From Bacteroidales bacterium (lineage in GTDB: Bacteria > Bacteroidota > Bacteroidia > Bacteroidales > P3): DNA of 47,002 nt. The translations under genes and the position numbers were made by a program. Shown here in pieces: positions 42,226 to 47,002 of this stretch; positions within the stretch are counted from its first letter, which is position 1, and each line of letters opens with the position of its first letter. The notes below the pieces were generated by a model. That model worked only from the letters and a program-made list of their open reading frames with translations, was not told where the DNA came from and did no database searches. The stretch covers positions 69,862 to 116,863 of the forward strand of contig JAKSMR010000003.1 in the NCBI GenBank assembly GCA_024400495.1, read 5' to 3'.

Positions 42226-43980
42226 TTATTTCAAAACTTTGAGGGCAGCATCGAGACCTTGGTCCTGAGACTTCATGACAAGATAGTAGTACTGGTTGCC
42301 ATAGAGCCCGCGGGCGATGAGGGATTGGAGCATGACAGAGAGATACTCGTCGCTGCGACGGTTGATCTCCAGGGTGCGCAAATCTTCCTTGCGGGCTTTC
42401 TCGGCAAGGGCTTCCATGAAGGTCTTATCGTTCTGCCATTGAGCGATATATTCGCTATAGCTCTCTGCTTTGATAGCGGACGTGGTGTCTTTGAGCTGTT
42501 TCTTGAACTGGTCGGCAACCCATCCTGCCACCCAATCGCCTTTGACCTGGCCGCGGTCGACATTCTTTGAGGCTGCAAATTGGGCAAACTGGGCGTCGAT
42601 ATCCAGCGAAGGATAACATTCCATAAACTGCTCGAAAGTACTGATATTGGTGTCGTTGCGGTGAGCGTTAGCCCAATCGTTGCAGAATTCGGTGATGAGG
42701 CCCTTAGCTCGCAGGTTGAGGTAGTAGTCGCTGAGTCGCATGGTATCCATAGGGACAAAGACGTCGGGCATGATACCACCGCCGCCATATACGACACGGC
42801 CCTTCGAAGTCTTGAACTTCAGCGAGTCGGGCATCTTGATGGAGTCGGGATGTACCATCTCGCCACGGGCATAGCGGTCGGAGAGGTCTTTGAGATAGGC
42901 GTCGACACCTTTGTCATAGGGCTTCTGTATACAGCGTCCCGAGGGGGTATAGTAACGGGCGGTAGTGAGACGTATCTGTGAGCCACCCAGAAGAGAATAC
43001 TGCCTCTGTACCAATCCTTTGCCGAAGGAGCGGCGGCCGACGATGGTGGCACGGTCCCAGTCCTGAAGGGCGCCAGAGACAATCTCGCTGGCGGAGGCGG
43101 AATTCTCGTCGATGAGGACGACCATCTTGCCCTCGATGAAGCATCCGCGACGGGTGGAAATGAAGTTTTGGCGAGGTTGGGTACGACCCTCTTGATAGAC
43201 GACAAGCTTCTTCTCAGGAAGGAACTCGTCGGCAACAGCGAAAGCGATGTCAAGATATCCGCCGCCGTTACCCCGAAGGTCGAAGATGAGCTGGGTCATT
43301 CCTTTCTTTTTCAGATCGTTTACAGCATTACGCACCTCATTGGCGGAGCTGCGGGCAAAACGAGTGAGGCGCACATAGCCGGTAGTGGCGTCGATCATAA
43401 AATGGCTGTCGACAGAATAGATAGGCACTTTGTCGCGAACTACGACAAACTTCAGTTCGTTGCCCGAACGGCGGACCGTAAGCTCGACCTTGGTGCCTTT
43501 TTTGCCACGCAAGCGTTTGAAGACGAAGTTGTTGTTGATGGTGTCTCCCGTAGCGTTCTCGCCATCGATGGCGACGATCTTGTCGCCGATCTGCAGACCG
43601 ACCTTCTCCGAAGGACCTCCCACGATGACCTCGGCCACCTGGATGGTGTCTTTCACCAGCTGGAAAGAGATGCCCACTCCTTCAAAGTTTCCTGTAAGGC
43701 CCTCGTTGGTGCGCTGGACGTCGCGCTGGGGGATGAAAACAGAATGGGGATCGAGCTCCTTGAGCATGGCGGCAATACCCTTCTCCGTGATTTTGTCGAG
43801 GTCGGGGGTCTCAACATAGTAGCTGTTGATAAGGCCGAACGACTCGTCGAGCATCTGCCACGAAGCCAGCGTATCCAAACCATTGACAACAGTCCTATTC
43901 TTATGTTTCTGGGCAAAGGAAGGGGTGGCTATAGCCAAAACGCCACAAAACAGGGCGATATAAAGAATTGTTCTGCGCAT
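42226..43980 (-). CDS. S41-family C-terminal processing peptidase
   Basis: A 584-residue periplasmic serine protease of the CtpA/Prc type. Start at the ATG at 43980, where the signal peptide begins (MRRTILYIALFCGVLAIATP, cleaved at AQ 23-24). A PDZ domain at about 85-165 (GVGISFQLVKDTIQVAEVI, then GDKIVAIDG) is followed by the catalytic domain: RLTRFARSS, the FDLRGNGGG strand, Ser-Lys dyad S296 (NSASASE) and K321 (RSFGKGLVQ), 25 residues apart as in E. coli Prc. A C-terminal extension of about 200 residues follows, usual in Bacteroidota. It degrades or processes exported proteins. It diverges from sppA. Confidence 0.94.
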   Translation of the reverse strand: MRRTILYIALFCGVLAIATPSFAQKHKNRTVVNGLDTLASWQMLDESFGLINSYYVETPDLDKITEKGIAAMLKELDPHSVFIPQRDVQRTNEGLTGNFEGVGISFQLVKDTIQVAEVIVGGPSEKVGLQIGDKIVAIDGENATGDTINNNFVFKRLRGKKGTKVELTVRRSGNELKFVVVRDKVPIYSVDSHFMIDATTGYVRLTRFARSSANEVRNAVNDLKKKGMTQLIFDLRGNGGGYLDIAFAVADEFLPEKKLVVYQEGRTQPRQNFISTRRGCFIEGKMVVLIDENSASASEIVSGALQDWDRATIVGRRSFGKGLVQRQYSLLGGSQIRLTTARYYTPSGRCIQKPYDKGVDAYLKDLSDRYARGEMVHPDSIKMPDSLKFKTSKGRVVYGGGGIMPDVFVPMDTMRLSDYYLNLRAKGLITEFCNDWANAHRNDTNISTFEQFMECYPSLDIDAQFAQFAASKNVDRGQVKGDWVAGWVADQFKKQLKDTTSAIKAESYSEYIAQWQNDKTFMEALAEKARKEDLRTLEINRRSDEYLSVMLQSLIARGLYGNQYYYLVMKSQDQGLDAALKVLK

Positions 43981-44010
43981 AGCGATGATGATATTTTGCC
44001 TATAGAAACG

Positions 44011-44018
44011 CAAAGATT
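44011..44018 (-). promoter_or_regulatory. Candidate -7 box of the S41 protease gene
   Basis: The minus strand reads AATCTTTG followed by CGTTTC, one mismatch from TAnnTTTG, 30 bp before the ATG at 43980. Confidence 0.4.
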
Positions 44019-44097
44019 GTTTTTTTATTGTCCTTCATACAATAAAAAGAAACCCCACACGTTATTTACCTATTACATTATTATTATTTAATCACCA

Positions 44098-45960
44098 ATG
44101 GAAAACAACAACACCGCTGCAACCCAGCGCAAACCCCTGAGCTTCGGTCAGACCATGCTCGCCTCCTCCATAGGAGTGCTCATCGCCGGAGCCATCCTCT
44201 CATTGCTCTCCTTCCTCCTCACGGTAGTGATGATCGCCAGCATGATCGGCGGTCTCAGCGCCGAAAGCAGCAGCACCACCAAGGTCAAAGACTGCACATT
44301 CGTCCACATCGACCTCCGCCAGCCTGTCCAGGAGGCCGCCTCTTCCGCCCTTGAGATGGCCTTCGCCCAGGAGAAGATGACCAGCGCCGAGACCATCCTC
44401 AAATGCATCGACGATGCCAAGAACGACAGCAAAGTCAACGGCCTCTATGTCACCGTGGGAGGTATCTCCGGACTCACCTGGGGCCTCACCGAAGAGCTCC
44501 GCAACGCCCTCATCGACTTCCGCGAGACCGGCAAGAGCATCGTATTCTACGGCGAACACTACAGCCAGGCCGAATACTACCTTGCCACCGCCGCACCATT
44601 CATCAGCCTTCATCCCGACGGCTCGGTAGACTTCCGCGGTATCGGCTCGCAGGTGATGTACTACAAAGACCTCTTCGACAAACTCGGCGTCAAGGTAGAC
44701 CTCATCCGTCCCACCTCCTGCGCCTACAAGAGCGCCGGCGAGACTTATACCATGAACCACATGAGCGACGCCAACCGCGAGCAGATCCACGCATACATCA
44801 ACTCTATCTGGGACTATGTGTCCTTCAACATCGCAGGCTCCAACCGTCTCGACCTCGAACATGTCAACGAGGTTGCCGACAACCTCACCGGATATCTGGG
44901 CAAGGAGGCTTTCGCAGTCGGCATGGTCGACACACTCTGCTTCGCCGACGACTTGAAAGCATACATGAAGAGCGCCCTCGGATGCAAGCATCTTCTCTCC
45001 ATGAACAAATACGCCAAAGTGCATCCCGCATCCACCAACGGTGCCGAGATTGCCGTCATCTATGCCGAAGGCAACGTACAGGCTGGTGCCTATCCCGGCT
45101 ATGGCTCGGGCATCTACACCGACCCCATGGTGAAGGCCATCAACAAAGCTGCCGACGACAAGGATGTCAAAGCCATCGTCCTCCGCGTGAACTCCCGCGG
45201 CGGAGCCGCAACCACCAGCCAGAGCATCACCAACGCCGTACGCAAAGCCAAAGAGAAGAAGCCCGTCGTCGTCTCCATGAGCGACTACGCAGCCTCCGCC
45301 GGCTATGAGATCTCCTGCCTCGCCAACTGTATCGTAGCTCAGCCCACCACCATTACCGGCTCCATCGGCGTCTTCGGCACCCTCCCCGAGATCGGCACCA
45401 TGCTCAAGAAGAAGATCGGCATCACCTTCGACACTGCACAAACCAACGCCAACGCTGCAGGACTCTCCCTCGTCGCCCCCCTCTCCCCTACCGCCCGAGC
45501 TATGATGCAACGCAATGTTGAAGACTTCTACGTCACCTTTGTCAGCACCGTAGCTGCAGGAAGAGGCCTCGAATATGATTACGTCCATAGCATCGCCCGC
45601 GGTCGTGTATGGACCGGTATCGACGCATGTAAACTCGGCCTCGTCGACACCCTCGGCGGACTCAAGGACGCCATCGCCATCGCCGCCGACCTCGCCGGCG
45701 TAGCCAACAGCTACCACGCTGTCCGCTACCCCGCACAAGAAGAGCTCATGGTACAGCTCCAGCACCTCTTCGGAAACAACGACGAGGACGAGGACAACAT
45801 ACTCTCCTTCCGCCAGAAGTTGCAGGCTCTCTTCACCATCAAGCAGGCCCGCAAGAGCCCCGCAGCCACCTACGAGCAGCGCATCAAGCAGGACCTCCTG
45901 AGCCTCACCGACGAGCCTACCCTCCAGGCCCGCCTCCCCTTCCTGATCGTAGAGGAGTAG
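44098..45960 (+). CDS. sppA: Signal peptide peptidase SppA, 67K type
   Basis: SppA cuts up cleaved signal peptides in the inner membrane. The 620-residue, two-repeat form of the 67K type has one N-terminal membrane helix (about 20-48). The dyad is K211 in CAYKSAGETY (first repeat) and S400 in MSDYAASAGYE (second repeat), as in E. coli K209 and S409. The segment TITGSIGVFGTLPEIG completes the second site. The start at 44098 fits the family. It is followed by a strong hairpin terminator. Confidence 0.95.
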   Translation: MENNNTAATQRKPLSFGQTMLASSIGVLIAGAILSLLSFLLTVVMIASMIGGLSAESSSTTKVKDCTFVHIDLRQPVQEAASSALEMAFAQEKMTSAETILKCIDDAKNDSKVNGLYVTVGGISGLTWGLTEELRNALIDFRETGKSIVFYGEHYSQAEYYLATAAPFISLHPDGSVDFRGIGSQVMYYKDLFDKLGVKVDLIRPTSCAYKSAGETYTMNHMSDANREQIHAYINSIWDYVSFNIAGSNRLDLEHVNEVADNLTGYLGKEAFAVGMVDTLCFADDLKAYMKSALGCKHLLSMNKYAKVHPASTNGAEIAVIYAEGNVQAGAYPGYGSGIYTDPMVKAINKAADDKDVKAIVLRVNSRGGAATTSQSITNAVRKAKEKKPVVVSMSDYAASAGYEISCLANCIVAQPTTITGSIGVFGTLPEIGTMLKKKIGITFDTAQTNANAAGLSLVAPLSPTARAMMQRNVEDFYVTFVSTVAAGRGLEYDYVHSIARGRVWTGIDACKLGLVDTLGGLKDAIAIAADLAGVANSYHAVRYPAQEELMVQLQHLFGNNDEDEDNILSFRQKLQALFTIKQARKSPAATYEQRIKQDLLSLTDEPTLQARLPFLIVEE

Positions 45961-45997
45961 CACCCTCCGTCATACTGGCACCCGCCAGCCAAACAAC

Positions 45998-46036
45998 AAA
46001 AAAAAAGAGATCGGCCCAGCCGACCTCTTTTTTTAT
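45998..46036 (+). terminator. Terminator of sppA
   Basis: A long stem, AAAAAAAGAG-A-TCGGC with GCCGA-C-CTCTTTTTTT, with a three-base CCA loop and a built-in T run. It lies about 40 bp after the stop codon and could work in both directions. Confidence 0.92.
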
Positions 46037-46337
46037 CACCCCTCCGACCTCTTACCTTTATCCAGATGAACCAAAGCAGAAAGCCCTCTCTCGGAAACAA
46101 GCAAGCGCTCTTCGAAAAAGTGAAAAGTCGCTTGCAAATGAAAATCACCAAATCACACGATTACCCGGTTACTTCACCTATACTTGCCGAAAGTCAGTGG
46201 TTGTCTGGCAGGCATCAGCTGACGCGTACCCACTGATTTCGCCCGTGCGCAAGCTCATGCGAGCTATCAGCTGGTCTAATATTTTTTTGAAACGGATTCC
46301 ATTCCGTCAAGTGCAGAATATCCCTCGTTGGTGATGA
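46037..46337. other. Non-coding region with a hairpin after sppA
   Basis: No supported gene. Besides an octamer array at 46149-46172 it holds a large imperfect hairpin: GCCGAAAGTCAGTGG (46186-46200) opposite CCCACTGATTTCGCC (46229-46243) with a 28-base loop. A small ACGGA/TCCGT hairpin lies near 46293. A 57-codon frame starting at 46065 shows no family resemblance. Confidence 0.45.
46149..46172 (-). repeat. 8-bp phased array, copy 1
   Basis: On the minus strand GTAACCGG, GTAATCGT and GTGATTTG follow each other. The middle octamer is identical to one in both arms of the module at 46338-46490. Confidence 0.7.
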
Positions 46338-46490
46338 GAGTAATCGTGTAATTCGGTAATTTCAATAAAAAAAACACTCCGCAAAAAATGTTAATTAATA
46401 ATGTATAATTATATTATATATATTATTATATTTATTAATTTTTTATGGGGGTCGCATTACAAGTGAAATTACCGAATTACACGATTACTC
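46338..46490. repeat. Octamer module A: 27-bp perfect inverted repeat around an AT-rich core
   Basis: The left arm (46338-46364) contains GTAATCGT, GTAATTCG and GTAATTTC in tandem (46340-46363). The right arm (46464-46490) is its perfect reverse complement over 27 bp, extended by a fourth octamer GTAAACGA on the minus strand (46496-46489). The 99 bp between are almost pure A and T apart from a central GGGGGTCGC. Confidence 0.85.
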
Positions 46491-46523
46491 GTTTACACTC
46501 TCTGCGACTTCCCACAAAAAAAT

Positions 46524-46682
46524 GTAAACTTGTTAACTTGTTATTTTCAATGAAAACAACATGCCGAAAAATAGTAAAATAATAATGTGCAATATATATA
46601 TTATTATATTTATTTATTTATTTATTTTTTTGTGCAAAACATCGAAAAAAAATGCAGAGTGCAAGTGTGCAACTGTGCAATA
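46524..46682 (+). repeat. Octamer module B: diverged tandem copy of module A
   Basis: The left array GTAAACTT, GTTAACTT, GTTATTTT (46524-46547) and the right array GTGCAAGT, GTGCAACT, GTGCAATA (46659-46682) flank a core that resembles that of module A (TAATAATGT, then TATATATTATTATATTTATT). The cores are conserved while the octamers differ, and here the two arrays are not inverted copies of each other. Confidence 0.7.
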
Positions 46683-46691
46683 TGCATTTTC

Positions 46692-46722
46692 TTTGTAGCA
46701 TAACAGTTTTTTTGTATCTTTG
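46692..46722 (+). promoter_or_regulatory. Promoter of the HTH gene at 46759
   Basis: TTTG (46692-46695), 19 bp, then TATCTTTG (46715-46722): both parts of the Bacteroidota consensus. Transcription would start near 46729, 30 nt before the ATG. It begins 10 bp after octamer module B. Confidence 0.8.
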
Positions 46723-46758
46723 CAAATAAACAAATCGGTAATCTTGTTCGCAACAGCT

Positions 46759-46923
46759 ATGCAACTTGTTAACACTAATCAAATCACGCAGATTCTAGGG
46801 GTAAGACGGTCGACGGTCTACCGCTAGATGAAGAAAGGATTTATCAAGGGCTACAGACCATCGCAGAAATCTAAAATGATCTATTTCGACCTCAGCGAGA
46901 TAGAGCAGCTGATCAAAAGGTAG
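46759..46923 (+). pseudogene. Small MerR/excisionase-like helix-turn-helix gene with an internal amber codon
   Basis: The frame from the ATG at 46759 reads MQLVNTNQITQILGVRRSTV, YR, then TAG (46825-46827), then MKKGFIKGYRPSQKSKMIY, FDLSEIEQLIKR and a TAG stop at 46921. Joined, it is a 54-residue helix-turn-helix protein of the MerR/HTH_17 kind. The interrupted codon is where such proteins usually have Trp (STVYRWMKKG), so a single G-to-A change (TGG to TAG) explains it. TAG ends other genes here (valS, sppA), so reassignment is unlikely. It could also be two fragments, readthrough or an error. Promoter and start remain intact. Confidence 0.8.
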
Positions 46924-46937
46924 CACACAGTAGCCAT

Positions 46938-46971
46938 ATATTAGTATGGTAACCTCTAAAAATTCAGTTTC
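46938..46971 (+). repeat. Short dispersed repeat (copy 2)
   Basis: ATATTAGTATGGTAACCTCT, then AAAAATTCAGTTT, is similar to 31491-31530 and carries the same GGTAACCTCT word that ends the MITE-like element at 25211. The last 31 bases of the window show nothing else I recognise. Confidence 0.5.
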
Positions 46972-47002
46972 AGACGATTTTTGATTATGGGCGAGCAGGT
47001 TT

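Noticed and set aside
46065-46238. 57-codon frame after sppA
   Set aside because: Runs through an octamer array and half of a hairpin; composition and position fit non-coding DNA.
46149-46682. Possible CRISPR array
   Set aside because: Units are 8 bp without spacers and no cas genes are present; the 11-bp arrays fail for the same reason.
46825-46827. TAG reassigned as a sense codon
   Set aside because: TAG ends the prenyl synthase gene, valS and sppA at conserved C-termini, so it is a normal stop in this genome.

Overview
The window comes from a chromosome of the phylum Bacteroidota, almost certainly order Bacteroidales; I cannot name a genus. Evidence: promoters of the Bacteroidota type (-7 box TAnnTTTG, in two or three cases with a TTTG about 19-20 bp upstream), short-form prolyl-tRNA synthetase, a TamL-type outer-membrane lipoprotein, an ExbB with signal peptide followed by a four-helix protein and two ExbD proteins, a two-domain kinase/RapZ protein, and no consistent Shine-Dalgarno sequences.

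Layout. 1-1915: start of proS (leftward) and a secreted His/Tyr/Trp-rich protein with a Ser/Arg repeat tail. 2041-8826: alkaline phosphatase, then a rightward envelope cluster (barrel protein, waaA for lipid A Kdo transfer, tamL, polyprenyl diphosphate synthase). 9111-11488: exbB, membrane protein, exbD, exbD, an energy-transduction operon without tonB. 11932-16085: leftward AsmA-like DUF748 protein, bactofilin and an amino-sugar-kinase-like/RapZ fusion. 16188-23777: an eight-gene rightward cassette that looks built to make and attach CDP-activated polyol phosphates (glycosyltransferase, FAD mutase-like protein, TarI/IspD-like cytidylyltransferase, membrane protein, TagF-like transferase, TagD-Gfo/Idh fusion, SDR, HAD phosphatase). 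23872-27863: yraN, LURP-one-like protein, valS; the SRP RNA gene (ffs) lies just upstream of valS. 28200-30296: a frameshifted AraC regulator divergent from a secreted unknown protein. 30441-34367: ygiQ, GNAT, helical unknown, mltG. 34527-37156: a small RHH-like protein, atpB and pgk, an odd grouping. 37322-41724: arginine deiminase and a DUF2723 membrane protein. 42226-45960: divergent S41 protease and SppA. 45961-47002: an AT-rich region with phased octamer arrays, followed by a small helix-turn-helix gene broken by an amber codon.

Most genes are housekeeping or envelope functions. The less expected material is between genes. Four intergenic regions (3186-3317, 11835-11921, 13951-14016, 41943-42051) are made of degenerate repeats with a strict 11-bp period. 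The one at 3186 fills a whole gap from stop codon to start codon, and the exact 11-mer TAGCGCCTATC recurs in two arrays. A second, 8-bp phased family (GTAATNNN, GTGCAANN, GTTAACTT) sits at 46149-46682 in two diverged tandem modules. A 224-bp element with 24-bp imperfect inverted ends lies at 24988-25211, and its end motif GGTAACCTCT recurs at 31541 and 46948. I do not recognise these repeat families.
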